This document shows positions 23,944 through 34,160 of a DNA stretch of 45,222 nt, piece by piece. Positions within the stretch are counted from its first letter, which is position 1. Each line of letters starts with the position of its first letter. The notes under the pieces are model-generated. The model was not told the origin of the DNA. It did not search any database and worked only from the letters and a program-made list of their open reading frames with translations. This stretch comes from Betaproteobacteria bacterium SG8_41. Its GTDB lineage: Bacteria; Pseudomonadota; Gammaproteobacteria; Burkholderiales; SG8-41. The translations under genes and the position numbers were made by a program. The stretch lies in the NCBI GenBank assembly GCA_001303585.1, contig LJTT01000021.1:1-45222 (forward strand). The letters run 5' to 3'.

Positions 23944-26199
23944 ATGATTGCGCAGGAACTGGAAGTCAGCTTGCACATGGCCTTCATGGAGGCCCGGCAG
24001 AAGCGCCACGAGTTCATCACCGTGGAGCATCTGCTCCTGGCGTTGCTCGACAATCCGTCGGCATCGGAGGTGCTGCGCGCCTGCGCCGCGGATATCGAGG
24101 ACCTGCGCAAGCAGCTGGCCGAATTCGTGACAGAGCACACGCCGATCCTGGCCGGCGAGGAGGCCGACACCCAGCCGACGCTCGGCTTCCAGCGGGTGAT
24201 CCAGCGGGCGATCCTGCACGTTCAGTCCTCCGGCAAGAAGGAAGTGACCGGCGCGAACGTGCTGGTAGCAATTTTCGGCGAAAAGGACTCCCACGCCGTC
24301 TATTTCCTGCACCAGAAGGGCGTCACGCGGCTCGACGTGGTCAATTTCATCTCGCACGGCATTACCAAGGTCCCGCAGGCGAGCCCGCAGAAAGGCGAGC
24401 AGGAGGCCGAGACAGAACAGGAAGGCGCGGCCGGCGGCGCGCTGGAGAACTACACGCTCAACCTGAACACGATGGCCCTGGCGGGGAAGATCGACCCGCT
24501 GATCGGGCGCGAGCGGGAGCTCGAGCGCGTGATCCAGACCCTGTGCCGGCGGCGCAAAAACAACCCCCTGTTGGTGGGCGAGGCCGGCGTGGGCAAGACC
24601 GCCATTGCGGAGGGTCTCGCGCGCCGCATCGTCGAGGGCGAGGTCCCGGAGGTGCTCAAGAAGAGCCACGTCTACGCGCTCGACATGGGAGCCCTGCTTG
24701 CCGGCACCAAGTATCGCGGCGACTTCGAGCAGCGGCTGAAGGCGGTGCTCAAGCAGTTGGTCGACAACCCCAACGCCGTCCTGTTCATCGACGAGATTCA
24801 CACGCTGATCGGCGCCGGCGCGGCGTCGGGCGGCACGCTGGACGCTTCGAACCTGCTCAAGCCCGCGCTGCAGACCGGCCAGCTGAAGTGCATCGGCGCC
24901 ACCACCTACCAGGAGTTCCGCGGGGTGTTCGAGAAGGACCACGCGCTCTCGCGCCGTTTCCAGAAGATCGACGTGATCGAGCCGTCGGTGCCGGAGACGA
25001 TTCTGATCCTGAAGGGCCTCAAATCGCGATTCGAGCAGCATCACGGCGTGAAATACATGCCCGCCGCGCTCACGGCGGCGGTGGAGCTCTCGGCGCGCTT
25101 CATCAACGACCGGCACCTGCCGGACAAGGCCATCGACGTCATCGACGAGGCCGGCGCGGCGCAGAAGATTCTGCCGCGCACCAAGCAGAAACGCATCATC
25201 GGCAAGCACGAGATCGAGGAGATCATCGCCAAGATCACAAGAGTGCCGGTGCAGGCGGTTACGGCCGACGACCGCAACGCCCTGAAGAACCTCGATCGGG
25301 ATCTCAAGGCGGTCGTATTTGGCCAGGACAAGGCCATCGATGCGCTCGCTGCGGCGATCAAGATGGCCCGCAGCGGCCTGGGCAACCCGCAAAAGCCGAT
25401 CGGTTGCTTCCTATTCTCGGGCCCGACCGGCGTCGGCAAGACCGAGGTCGCGCGCCAGCTCGCCTACATCATGGGTGTCGAGCTGATTCGGTTCGACATG
25501 TCCGAATACATGGAGCGGCACGCGGTTTCGCGGCTGATCGGCGCGCCGCCGGGCTACATCGGTTTCGACCAGGGCGGGCTGCTCACCGAGGCCGTGACCA
25601 AGAACCCCTATTCGGTGCTGCTGCTCGACGAAATCGAAAAGGCGCACCCGGACATCTTCAACATCCTGCTCCAGGTGATGGATCACGGCACGCTGACCGA
25701 CAACAACGGTCGCAAGGCGGATTTCCGCAACGTGGCGATTGTCATGACCACGAATGCCGGTGCGCAGGAACTCTCCAAGACGTCGATGGGCTTCACGCCC
25801 AGCGCGCATACAGGCGACGAAATGGCCGAGATCCGGCGCATGTTCACCCCGGAGTTCCGGAACCGGCTCGACGCCATCATTTCGTTCAACGCGCTCGACA
25901 ACGACATCATCATGCGCGTGGTGGACAAGTTCCTGCTGCAGCTCGAGCAGCAGCTCGAGGAGAAGAAGGTCGAGCCGGCGTTTACCGATGCGCTGCGTGC
26001 GTATCTGGCCAAGAAGGGTTTCGACCCGCAGATGGGGGCCCGCCCAATGGCGCGGCTCATCCAGGACACGATTCGCTCGGCCCTCGCCGACGAATTGCTG
26101 TTCGGTCGGCTTGCCCACGGGGGGAAGGTGACCGTCGATATCGGTCCGGACGAGAAGATCCAGCTCACTTTTGCGGAAGAGCCGGCTGGCGTGACCTGA
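23944..26199 (+). CDS. clpA: ATP-dependent Clp protease ATP-binding subunit ClpA
   Basis: 751 residues. It has the N-terminal ClpN repeat domain ([29 protein letters not shown]), AAA+ module 1 ([29 protein letters not shown]) and AAA+ module 2 ([31 protein letters not shown]). The C-terminal small domain is [18 protein letters not shown]. It unfolds substrates for ClpP. The start one base after clpS and full length indicate an intact gene. A terminator follows at 26230. Confidence 0.98.
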   Translation: MIAQELEVSLHMAFMEARQKRHEFITVEHLLLALLDNPSASEVLRACAADIEDLRKQLAEFVTEHTPILAGEEADTQPTLGFQRVIQRAILHVQSSGKKEVTGANVLVAIFGEKDSHAVYFLHQKGVTRLDVVNFISHGITKVPQASPQKGEQEAETEQEGAAGGALENYTLNLNTMALAGKIDPLIGRERELERVIQTLCRRRKNNPLLVGEAGVGKTAIAEGLARRIVEGEVPEVLKKSHVYALDMGALLAGTKYRGDFEQRLKAVLKQLVDNPNAVLFIDEIHTLIGAGAASGGTLDASNLLKPALQTGQLKCIGATTYQEFRGVFEKDHALSRRFQKIDVIEPSVPETILILKGLKSRFEQHHGVKYMPAALTAAVELSARFINDRHLPDKAIDVIDEAGAAQKILPRTKQKRIIGKHEIEEIIAKITRVPVQAVTADDRNALKNLDRDLKAVVFGQDKAIDALAAAIKMARSGLGNPQKPIGCFLFSGPTGVGKTEVARQLAYIMGVELIRFDMSEYMERHAVSRLIGAPPGYIGFDQGGLLTEAVTKNPYSVLLLDEIEKAHPDIFNILLQVMDHGTLTDNNGRKADFRNVAIVMTTNAGAQELSKTSMGFTPSAHTGDEMAEIRRMFTPEFRNRLDAIISFNALDNDIIMRVVDKFLLQLEQQLEEKKVEPAFTDALRAYLAKKGFDPQMGARPMARLIQDTIRSALADELLFGRLAHGGKVTVDIGPDEKIQLTFAEEPAGVT

Positions 26200-26229
26200 C
26201 CCCGCGCTCTGAACCAGAGGCAACGCGCG

Positions 26230-26266
26230 CGCCCCGTGTTCCGACGGAACCGGGGCGTTTGCTTTT
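26230..26266 (+). terminator. Intrinsic terminator after clpA
   Basis: CGCCCCG (26230-26236), one bulged T, GTTCC pair with GGAAC and CGGGGCG (26246-26257) around a GAC loop, followed by TTTGCTTTT. About 30 bp downstream of the clpA stop. Confidence 0.85.
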
Positions 26267-26422
26267 CTTGACCTGGATCATGCAGGCGCCGGTTGAAGCT
26301 TGCCGCGGACTTGACGCCCTGCGAGCGCAATCGGACACTCTCAAAAGCGTCGCGGTGCGCCCCGGGCGCCACAACCTGGTGCCGGGACAGGGGCGAAACC
26401 CGACGAAACCTCGGAGGATGCC

Positions 26423-26773
26423 ATGAGACCAGTCGCGATCGGCGCAGGGTGCGCGGCCCTGCTGCTGTGGGGTGGTTTTGCCGCGCAGGCCCAGGACAGC
26501 ACTCAGGCGCGGAGCCTTGCCGCTGCCTGCTTCACCTGCCACGGTACCGACGGGCGCAGTGTGGGCGGCATACCGCCCAGCCTTGCCGGCCAAGACAAGG
26601 GCTACCTGCTGCAGCAGATGAAGTCGCTCAGGGCTGGACAACGGCCGGCGACGATCATGCACCAGCAGGCGAAGGGCTACACCGATCAGGAACTCGAGCT
26701 GATCGCGGGCTATTTTGCGAGCGTCACGCCCGGCCCCGCTGCGGCGGCTCCCGCGGCGCGTGGCGGCTTCTGA
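26423..26773 (+). CDS. Monoheme c-type cytochrome (FccA-like subunit)
   Basis: 116 residues. The signal peptide is cleaved near AAQAQ (residue 24). One heme site is Cys36-Phe-Thr-Cys39-His40 in AAACFTCHGTDG. Candidate axial methionines are in LLQQMKSL or ATIMHQQ. Its size and sequence resemble the class I cytochrome subunit of flavocytochrome c sulfide dehydrogenase. The matching flavoprotein gene begins 10 bp after the stop. It is periplasmic and would accept electrons from the flavin subunit. ATG 26423 with GGAGG upstream. Confidence 0.93.
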   Translation: MRPVAIGAGCAALLLWGGFAAQAQDSTQARSLAAACFTCHGTDGRSVGGIPPSLAGQDKGYLLQQMKSLRAGQRPATIMHQQAKGYTDQELELIAGYFASVTPGPAAAAPAARGGF

Positions 26774-26783
26774 GGAGGATGCC

Positions 26784-28055
26784 ATGTCACTTACCAGACG
26801 GGAATTCATGAAGTGGATGGCGGCCTCGACAGGGGTCGCGGCTGCGGCAGGATGCGCCGAAATGGGTACTGGCGGCGCGGGGCGGGTGGTCGTGATCGGG
26901 GGTGGCTACGGCGGAGCGACCTGCGCCCGTTACATCAAGATGTGGGCGCCCGAGATCGACGTCACCGTGGTCGAGCGCAATGCCGTATTCGTGTCGTGCC
27001 CGATCAGCAATCTCGTGATCGGCGGCAATACCTCGATCGACAGCGTCACGATGAGCTACGAGGGCCTGAAAAAGCGCGGCGTCCGGATGGTGCGCGACGA
27101 GGTCGTGGGCGTCGATGCGAGTGCGCGCCAGGTTCGGCTTGCCGGTGGGGACACGCTCTCATATGACCGGTTGGTCGTCTCCCCCGGGATTGATTTCATG
27201 CTCGAACGAATCCCCGGCTTGAGGAGCGCTGACGCGCGCATGCGCGTCCCGCACGCATGGAAGGCCGGCGCGCAGACCGTCGCGTTGCGCAAGCAGCTCG
27301 AAGCGATGCGCGATGGCGGAGTCTATGTGTTCCACGTTCCGCTGTCGCCCTACCGCTGCCCGCCGGGGCCGTACGAGCGCGTATGCCAGGTCGCGGATTA
27401 CTTCAAGCGCGCCAAGCCGCGCTCCAAGATCATCGTGCTCGATTCTAACCCCGACATCGTCTCCAAAAAGGGGCTGTTTCTCCAATCCTGGAACGGGGTC
27501 TACAAGGGGATGATCGATTATCGCCCCAACAGCGAGCTCGAGGACGTCGACGTGCGCGGCATGACGGTGAAACTCACATTCGACAATGTGAAGGGCGATG
27601 TCCTGAACGTCGTGCCGCCGCAGCGCGCCGGCGACATCGCGGTCAAGACGGGGCTCATCACCGCAAACCAGCGCTGGTGCGGAGTCGACTGGCGAACGCT
27701 CGAGTCGACCGCTGTCAAGGGCGTACACGTTCTGGGGGATGCGACCGTGTCGGCTCCTAGAATGCCGAAGTCCGGGAGCATGGCCAACCAGCACGGCAAG
27801 ATCGCGGCGGGCGCGATCGTCGCGCTGCTGACTGGACGGCCGGTCAACGAGAATCCGGTGATCATGAACGCCTGCTACAGCTTCGTCGATGGCCGCTCGG
27901 CGATGCACGTCACCTCGGTGCACAAATATGACGCGGCGAGTAAGACCATGGTGCCGGTGAAGGGGGCGGGTGGCGTCTCCAAGTCAGCGAGCGAGGCAGA
28001 GGGGACCTATGCCTGGGGCTGGGCGCGGAACATCTGGGGCGATACGCTTGGCTGA
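26784..28055 (+). CDS. Flavocytochrome c sulfide dehydrogenase flavoprotein subunit (FccB-like)
   Basis: 423 residues from ATG 26784, which follows GAGGAGG. The N-terminus has a twin-arginine motif and hydrophobic stretch (SLTRREFMKWMAAST), so it is exported folded with FAD. The FAD motif is VVVIGGGYGGATCARYIK. FccB-type cysteines occur in VFVSCPISNLVIGG and CPPGPYERVCQVADYF. The C-terminus WARNIWGDTLG is typical. With the preceding cytochrome it would oxidise sulfide to sulfur, or other sulfur compounds, in the periplasm. A sulfide:quinone-reductase-like role is less likely given the partner cytochrome. Confidence 0.93.
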   Translation: MSLTRREFMKWMAASTGVAAAAGCAEMGTGGAGRVVVIGGGYGGATCARYIKMWAPEIDVTVVERNAVFVSCPISNLVIGGNTSIDSVTMSYEGLKKRGVRMVRDEVVGVDASARQVRLAGGDTLSYDRLVVSPGIDFMLERIPGLRSADARMRVPHAWKAGAQTVALRKQLEAMRDGGVYVFHVPLSPYRCPPGPYERVCQVADYFKRAKPRSKIIVLDSNPDIVSKKGLFLQSWNGVYKGMIDYRPNSELEDVDVRGMTVKLTFDNVKGDVLNVVPPQRAGDIAVKTGLITANQRWCGVDWRTLESTAVKGVHVLGDATVSAPRMPKSGSMANQHGKIAAGAIVALLTGRPVNENPVIMNACYSFVDGRSAMHVTSVHKYDAASKTMVPVKGAGGVSKSASEAEGTYAWGWARNIWGDTLG

Positions 28056-28086
28056 ACGGCGTTTGCTCCTGACGTAACGGAAAAAA

Positions 28087-28108
28087 GGGCGCGTCAGCGC
28101 CCTTTTTT
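28087..28108. terminator. Bidirectional terminator embedded in the end of the DUF2784 gene
   Basis: GGGCGC (28087-28092), loop GTCA, GCGCCC (28097-28102), then TTTTTT on the right and AAAAAA on the left. It serves the fccB transcript and the convergent minus-strand gene, whose TGA stop (28096-28094) lies in the loop. Confidence 0.93.
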
Positions 28109-28480
28109 CCTGCGGGGTGCGGGCGGAACCAACCAGAAAGTGAACGCGACGATTAAAGCGAAGGTCACGTATGCGGCAGTGAACACCCACGGCGGAAAGT
28201 CATAAAACAGCAGCCGGTGAATCCACGTCGCGATAAAGCCCTTGTCCGCCTGCGTGCCTCGAAGCGTGGCCTCCCAGAGCGTGAGCGGGCACCAGATTCC
28301 GGCGACGGCTTCCGCGGCGACGAACACGATGGCGCCGAGGTGGGCCGCGCGGAACCAGAAATTGCGTGCCCACGCCCATCGCAGGACCACACCGATCCAG
28401 ATGAGCGCGAGCCCGCCTACCACGAAAAGCACGAAGGCGAAGTGCATTATCAGGATGATGTCGGCGACAAATGTGCGCAT
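28094..28480 (-). CDS. DUF2784 family membrane protein
   Basis: 128 residues with four likely membrane segments (LIMHFAFVLFVVGGLALIWI; AAHLGAIVFVAAEAVAGIW; the LLFYDFPPW region; VTFALIVAFTFWLV) and the DUF2784 pattern GIWCPLTLWE. Function unknown. It ends in a basic tail (PRRKKGR) encoded by its own terminator. It is the last gene of the minus-strand series from ArsS, 140 bp after the sulfurtransferase with a heptamer element between. Co-function with that cluster is not established. Confidence 0.88.
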   Translation of the reverse strand: MRTFVADIILIMHFAFVLFVVGGLALIWIGVVLRWAWARNFWFRAAHLGAIVFVAAEAVAGIWCPLTLWEATLRGTQADKGFIATWIHRLLFYDFPPWVFTAAYVTFALIVAFTFWLVPPAPRRKKGR

Positions 28481-28490
28481 GCCCGGGATT

Positions 28491-29475
<985 letters not shown>

Positions 29476-29533
29476 TTCCAATCCAATACTTGGTGATGGG
29501 TGATGGGCAAGAACGGCGCGCATGTCTGACGTC

Positions 29534-29640
29534 GTTCAACGTTCCGAGTTCCACGTTCAAAGTTCCGTGTTCCGAGTTCAAAGTTAAAAGCGAGGAACTT
29601 CGTAAGCCGGTGTCGTCCGACTTTGCTTGAAACTTGAAAC
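29534..29640. repeat. Inverted-arm heptamer element GTTCNNN / TTGAAAC with conserved core
   Basis: Left arm: eight 7-mers beginning GTTC or GTTA (29534-29589). Core 29597-29621 (ACTTCGTAAGCCGG, then TGTCGTCCGAC). Right arm: only two TTGAAAC copies (29627-29640). The core is nearly the same as at 16961. Confidence 0.9.
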
Positions 29641-29657
29641 TCGGCCAGTGGCAAAGC

Positions 29658-30308
29658 CTAGCGCGTGGCGGGATGCTCGTCGAGGAGTTTGGACTCGATC
29701 AACCGCCGGTAATCTTCCGGCCGGTCGACGTCCCACAAGGTCTCGAGCTCCCTCCAGCTCCAGCCCAGCTCGCGCAGACGCGCACGGGTATCCCCGAGCA
29801 CGGTGTCGCTGCCCCAGGCAATGCCTTCGAAGACCCGTTTGTCCGAACGCGTGAGCCCCAGCAGCACGTAGCCACCGTCCTCGGCCGGCACCAGGACGGC
29901 CGCGGGCCCATCGAGCAGCGCCTGATCGGCCGCCCGCAGGTGACGCGCCGTAAGGACCGGACAGTCGCTGCCGATCAGCAGCACACGGGCGTGAGCCGCC
30001 AGGGCGGTGCTTGCCGCGGCAGACATGCGCGCGCCGAGATCTCCGCCGGCTTGTGACACGAGTTCCACGCGGTAACGATTGCTGCAGAAGCGGAAGAAGT
30101 CATCGTCGCAATCCGGAGCGCAGTGCAGCTCGACCGGCCCAAGGGCGGCTTTGCGCGCGGTTGCGAGCGCGCGCTTGACCATGCGCGCGTGCAGGGCCGC
30201 GGCGCCCTCTGCTCCAAGCAGCGGAACCAGACGGGTCTTCACCGCGCCGGGACGGGCCGCGCGCGCGAATACGATGATGCAGCTCGTGCCGGAATCAGCG
30301 GCCGCCAT
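29658..30308 (-). CDS. TIGR04282-type glycosyltransferase (DUF2064), arsenosugar-associated
   Basis: 216 residues with the family N-terminus CIIVFARAARPGAVKTRLVP, then LGARMSAAASTALAAH, LLIGSDCPVLTARHL and AVLVPAEDGGYVLLGL. This family is named for its link to arsenosugar biosynthesis and is almost always next to a TIGR04283 glycosyltransferase, as here (14-bp overlap with the preceding gene). The sugar donor and acceptor are not known from sequence. Minus-strand gene, co-transcribed with the next glycosyltransferase. Confidence 0.92.
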   Translation of the reverse strand: MAAADSGTSCIIVFARAARPGAVKTRLVPLLGAEGAAALHARMVKRALATARKAALGPVELHCAPDCDDDFFRFCSNRYRVELVSQAGGDLGARMSAAASTALAAHARVLLIGSDCPVLTARHLRAADQALLDGPAAVLVPAEDGGYVLLGLTRSDKRVFEGIAWGSDTVLGDTRARLRELGWSWRELETLWDVDRPEDYRRLIESKLLDEHPATR

Positions 30309-30972
30309 ACCTCATTGCCAATCGGCGCGGATCGGCGCCGAGCCAGTATTCCAGTCGCAGCCTCCACATGAGCAGGACGGTGCGCAGCACGCCGCGTCTC
30401 TCCCAGCGCCGTCCCGAGGTGACGATGCAGTGATTAAGGCACAGCGGCGGACTGAACCGCTTGAGCCGCTTCGACAGCTCGATGTCCTCCATCAGGGGTA
30501 TGTCGGGGAAGCCGCCCGCGGCGGTAAACAGAGTGCGGGTGACGAATATGGCCTGATCGCCGGTCGCGATGCCGGTCAGGCGGGAGCGCGCGCTCATCAA
30601 GCGCTCGACGGCTCTCAGAAGGGGGTGACGGCCATCGATCCTGACATCGAACCGCCCCCAGCCGCGACGGGCGCGCTTGAGTCCGTCGATGATGAGTCCA
30701 TCGGCTGCATCCGGCAGCAGCGTATCGGCGTGAAGAAACAGCAGGATCTCTCCCCGGGCGCGGCCAGCGCCCGCGTTCATTTGCGGAGCGCGGCCCCGCG
30801 GCGCGCCGATGACGGCATCGGCCAGGGGCGCAGCGCGTTCCGCCGTCCCGTCGTCGCTGGCGCCATCGACTACGATCACCTCCGCCCCGCGCCGGCGCAC
30901 CGGCTCGAGCGCCCGGAGCGTTCTCTCAATGCCGTCGGCTTCGTTCAGGCAGGGGATGATGATCGACAACAC
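30295..30972 (-). CDS. TIGR04283-type family 2 glycosyltransferase, arsenosugar-associated
   Basis: 225 residues. It is a GT-A fold family 2 glycosyltransferase: LSIIIPCLNEADGIERTL, EVIVVDGASDDGT, the acceptor/metal region LLFLHADTLLPDAADG and the later PLMEDIELSKRLKR. Family members cluster with ArsS. It overlaps the start of the following TIGR04282 gene by 14 bp, a strong sign of coupling. Cytoplasmic or membrane-associated. ATG 30972 gives the standard start MLSIIIPCLNE. Confidence 0.93.
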   Translation of the reverse strand: MLSIIIPCLNEADGIERTLRALEPVRRRGAEVIVVDGASDDGTAERAAPLADAVIGAPRGRAPQMNAGAGRARGEILLFLHADTLLPDAADGLIIDGLKRARRGWGRFDVRIDGRHPLLRAVERLMSARSRLTGIATGDQAIFVTRTLFTAAGGFPDIPLMEDIELSKRLKRFSPPLCLNHCIVTSGRRWERRGVLRTVLLMWRLRLEYWLGADPRRLAMRYGGR

Positions 30973-30992
30973 TTTGGGCTTCGCCTCTCAGA

Positions 30993-31151
<159 letters not shown>

Positions 31152-31154
31152 GCG

Positions 31155-31982
31155 TTAGCGTTTGGCGTCGTTGAGCCCCCAATCATAATCGAGGAAAGAC
31201 AGCTCTGCTTTTTCTTCCCGGATCGCGCGCTGGTGCGCGGGGTCATCGGCAAGGAGATCCGCGTATTTGGCCAGGAACTGCTCCCGCGAGCGAATAGGCG
31301 GCAACTTGCCCTCGAAACCGCGGAAGCCGCTGGTCCAGTCAACCTCGAACCAGCCGAAGATCATCGAGACCTCGAGGCGTCCGCTGCCGGGATCAAAGCG
31401 GTTGCGCATCCGGTCCGAGAGGAAACGCCGCGTTTGCTCTTCGAGCTGGGCGTCGAGCCGCGCGGCGACGTACGCCTCCTCGCGCAGCATGGGGCAGCCA
31501 ATCGAGGCGCAGTTGACGGCGAAATGCACGCGCGGCTCGTCGTAGGCTCCAGGTCTTCTCAGCGTTTCGTGCTCGATGCGATCCAGCGAGTATGACTCTC
31601 CGAGCAGCATGAAGAATTCGTCTCTGAACGGGTTGCCGAAGATTTTTCCGAAGTCCCAGATCGATCGAATGTCGGGATAACGCGAGAGGATCTTCTCGAC
31701 GGTAAAAGCGTTGTAGGCGTTGATCAGAAACGCCATCCGTCGCGACTTGGTCCAGCCGTTGAACTCGGGGGCCGCGACGTTCGAGAGCGCATCCAGATAG
31801 GACTTGAGGGCGGGGCGATCCCGGCGAAAGCCTTCATAGCGAACGCGTGACGCTGTGCCCCTGTCCGCCAGCACCACGTGCTTCTTCACGAGCGCGTCCC
31901 ACGCCTTGTGCTCGTGGTCGAATCGTTGTGCGGACGCGGCGCTGATGACGCTCAGCGCAAGGACGAGCAGAATAAATCTCAT
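31155..31982 (-). CDS. DUF547 domain-containing exported protein
   Basis: 275 residues. A signal peptide (MRFILLVLALSVISAASAQ) precedes a DUF547 domain with SRRMAFLINAYNAFTVEKIL, IHFAVNCASIGCPML-type segment (VHFAVNCASIGCPMLREEAY), and a C-terminal YDWGLND. DUF547 proteins are often found with ArsS and the TIGR04282/04283 pair. Their biochemical role is unknown. It begins 30 bp after the TVP38-oxidoreductase gene and is exported to the periplasm. Confidence 0.92.
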   Translation of the reverse strand: MRFILLVLALSVISAASAQRFDHEHKAWDALVKKHVVLADRGTASRVRYEGFRRDRPALKSYLDALSNVAAPEFNGWTKSRRMAFLINAYNAFTVEKILSRYPDIRSIWDFGKIFGNPFRDEFFMLLGESYSLDRIEHETLRRPGAYDEPRVHFAVNCASIGCPMLREEAYVAARLDAQLEEQTRRFLSDRMRNRFDPGSGRLEVSMIFGWFEVDWTSGFRGFEGKLPPIRSREQFLAKYADLLADDPAHQRAIREEKAELSFLDYDWGLNDAKR

Positions 31983-32012
31983 CCCTCGACTCTCATCCTT
32001 GATCCCTGCGGC

Positions 32013-34160
32013 TCACCCGCGCATCCACGCGTGATAGCGCGCCACCCAGTTGAGCACGCTTTGCGGCGCGTGCGCTTTCTTCCACATCCCGGCGGCGTAC
32101 TTGTTGGCCTCGGCGAGCGTCGGATAGATGTGGATCGTGCCGAGGATCTTGTTCAAGCCGAGGCCGTGGCGCATGGCGGCGATGTACTCAATGATCAGGT
32201 CGCCCGCATGCTCTGCGGCAATGGTGACGCCAAGGATCCGGTCCTTGCCGGGGACGGTAAGCACCTTGACGACGCCGTGTGCTTCCTCATCCGCGATGGC
32301 GCGATCGAGATCGTCGATGCCGTAGGTGGTGACTTCGTACGGTATCTTTTTCTCCTTTGCTTCGGTTTCGTTCAGGCCCACGCGTGCGACTTCCGGCTCC
32401 GTGAACGTCGCCCACGGAATGACGGAGTAGTCGGCCTTGAATTTGCGGAAGCGGCCAAACAGGGCGTTCACCGCGGCGTACCACGCCTGATGCGCAGCGG
32501 TGTGGGTGAACTGATACGGTCCGGCAACATCGCCGCAGGCATAGATGTTGGGGTAGAGGGTCTGCAGATATTCGTTGGTCTCGACGGTGCGCGCTCTCGT
32601 CGTCGCTATTCCCAGCTCCTCGAGGCCGTAGCCCGAAGTATTGGCGACGCGCCCGACCGCGCACAGAAGCTGATCGAAGGGGATCCGCACATCGTGCCCC
32701 TCGTGCTCGGCGATGAGGATTTTCTCGCCGTTCTCGACCTTGAACTGCTTTGCCTTGTGGTTGACCAGGACATTGATGCCCTCCTTGCGGAACTGTCCCA
32801 TTACCAGGTCCGAGATCTCGGGATCCTCCCGGATCATGATCCGCGGCAGCATCTCCACCTGGGTGACCTGCGAGCCAAGACGCGCGAACGCCTGGGTCAG
32901 CTCGGAGCCAATCGGCCCGCCGCCCAGCACGACCAGCCGCGGCGGGAGCTGGCGAAGCTGCCAGACTGTGTCGGAGGTAAGGCAGCCGACGTCCTCGATG
33001 CCGGGAATCGGCGGCACGAACGGCCGGGCACCTGCCGCGATGATGATGGCGCGCGTCGTGAGCGTGCGCACGCCGGCCGGCGTCTTCACCTCAACGGCCC
33101 ACGGCGAGGTGATCTTGGCTTCCCCCTCGATGCACTCGACCCCCAGGCTCGTGTAGCGCTCGACCGAATCGTGAGGTTCGACTGTTTTCACCACGCGTTG
33201 CACGCGTTCCATCACGTCGGCAAAGTCGAATTCGGCGCTCGCCGCTTTGAGCCCGTACTCGGGCGCGCGGCGGATCTGCGAGAGCAGGCGCGCCGACTTG
33301 ATGAGCGCCTTGGACGGCACGCAGCCGGTATTCAGGCAGTCGCCGCCCATCTTGTGCTTCTCGATCAGCGTCACTTTGGCCTTTACCGCGGCCGCGATGT
33401 AGGCCGAGACCAGCCCGGCGGAGCCCGCGCCGATGACGACAAGATTGCGCTCGAAGCGCGGTGGCCGCTGCCATTTGGCGTACACCTTGCGCGCCTTGAT
33501 CGCGTTGACGGCCCACTTGGCGATGAGCGGGAAGACGCCGAGCAGGGTAAAAGAAATGATCAGCTCCGGCGAGAGGATTCCTCGCAGCGACTCGATCCTG
33601 GCGATCTGGGTGCCCGCGTTGACGTAAACGACGGTGCCGGCGAGCATGCCGATCTGGCTGACCCAGTAGAAGGCCCACGTCCGGATCGGCGTGAGACCCA
33701 TGACGAGATTGATCACGAAGAATGGAAAAGCGGGCACCAGACGCAGCGTGAAGAGATAGAAGGCGCCGTCCTTCTCGACGCCTGCATTGATTGCCTTGAG
33801 GCTTTCGCCAAAGCGGCTTTGTATCGCGTCGCGGAAGAGAAAGCGTGAAGCCAGGAACGCGAGCGTGGCTCCCAGGCTCGAGGCGAACGACACGATCACG
33901 GTGCCCCATAGCAGGCCGAAGATCGCGCCAGCGACCAGCGTCATCAGCGCCGCCCCCGGCAGCGAAAGCCCCGTCACAGCGACATAGATGACGAAGAAGA
34001 CGGCCGCGGTCTGCAACGGGTTCGCGGTGAAGTAGCTGTCGATCGCCGCCTGCTGAGACTTGAAGAACTCGAGCGTGAAGAAGCGCCCGAGGTCGAACAT
34101 GAAGAACGCCGCGATTGCGGCAGCGATCACAATGATCAGAACGAGCCTGCTTTTTTTCAT
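32013..34160 (-). CDS. TVP38/TMEM64 membrane domain fused to mercuric-reductase-like disulfide oxidoreductase
   Basis: 715 residues. The first 220 or so form a DedA/TVP38-type membrane domain (LSLPGAALMTLVAGAIFG; LFTLRLVPAFPFFVINLVMG). From about 238 a complete class I disulfide oxidoreductase follows: FAD motif VVIGAGSAGLVSAYIAAA, redox pair Cys275/Cys280 in GGDCLNTGCVPSKAL, NAD(P) motif VVLGGGPIGSELTQAFARLG and dimer-interface tail GTIHIYPTLAEA. It lacks the N-terminal heavy-metal domain and C-terminal Cys pair of true mercuric reductase. The fusion puts a thiol redox enzyme at a membrane transport-like domain. The start codon overlaps the preceding metallophosphoesterase stop (ATGA). Its exact substrate is unknown; arsenic or thiol chemistry is an inference from context. 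Confidence 0.94.
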   Translation of the reverse strand: MKKSRLVLIIVIAAAIAAFFMFDLGRFFTLEFFKSQQAAIDSYFTANPLQTAAVFFVIYVAVTGLSLPGAALMTLVAGAIFGLLWGTVIVSFASSLGATLAFLASRFLFRDAIQSRFGESLKAINAGVEKDGAFYLFTLRLVPAFPFFVINLVMGLTPIRTWAFYWVSQIGMLAGTVVYVNAGTQIARIESLRGILSPELIISFTLLGVFPLIAKWAVNAIKARKVYAKWQRPPRFERNLVVIGAGSAGLVSAYIAAAVKAKVTLIEKHKMGGDCLNTGCVPSKALIKSARLLSQIRRAPEYGLKAASAEFDFADVMERVQRVVKTVEPHDSVERYTSLGVECIEGEAKITSPWAVEVKTPAGVRTLTTRAIIIAAGARPFVPPIPGIEDVGCLTSDTVWQLRQLPPRLVVLGGGPIGSELTQAFARLGSQVTQVEMLPRIMIREDPEISDLVMGQFRKEGINVLVNHKAKQFKVENGEKILIAEHEGHDVRIPFDQLLCAVGRVANTSGYGLEELGIATTRARTVETNEYLQTLYPNIYACGDVAGPYQFTHTAAHQAWYAAVNALFGRFRKFKADYSVIPWATFTEPEVARVGLNETEAKEKKIPYEVTTYGIDDLDRAIADEEAHGVVKVLTVPGKDRILGVTIAAEHAGDLIIEYIAAMRHGLGLNKILGTIHIYPTLAEANKYAAGMWKKAHAPQSVLNWVARYHAWMRG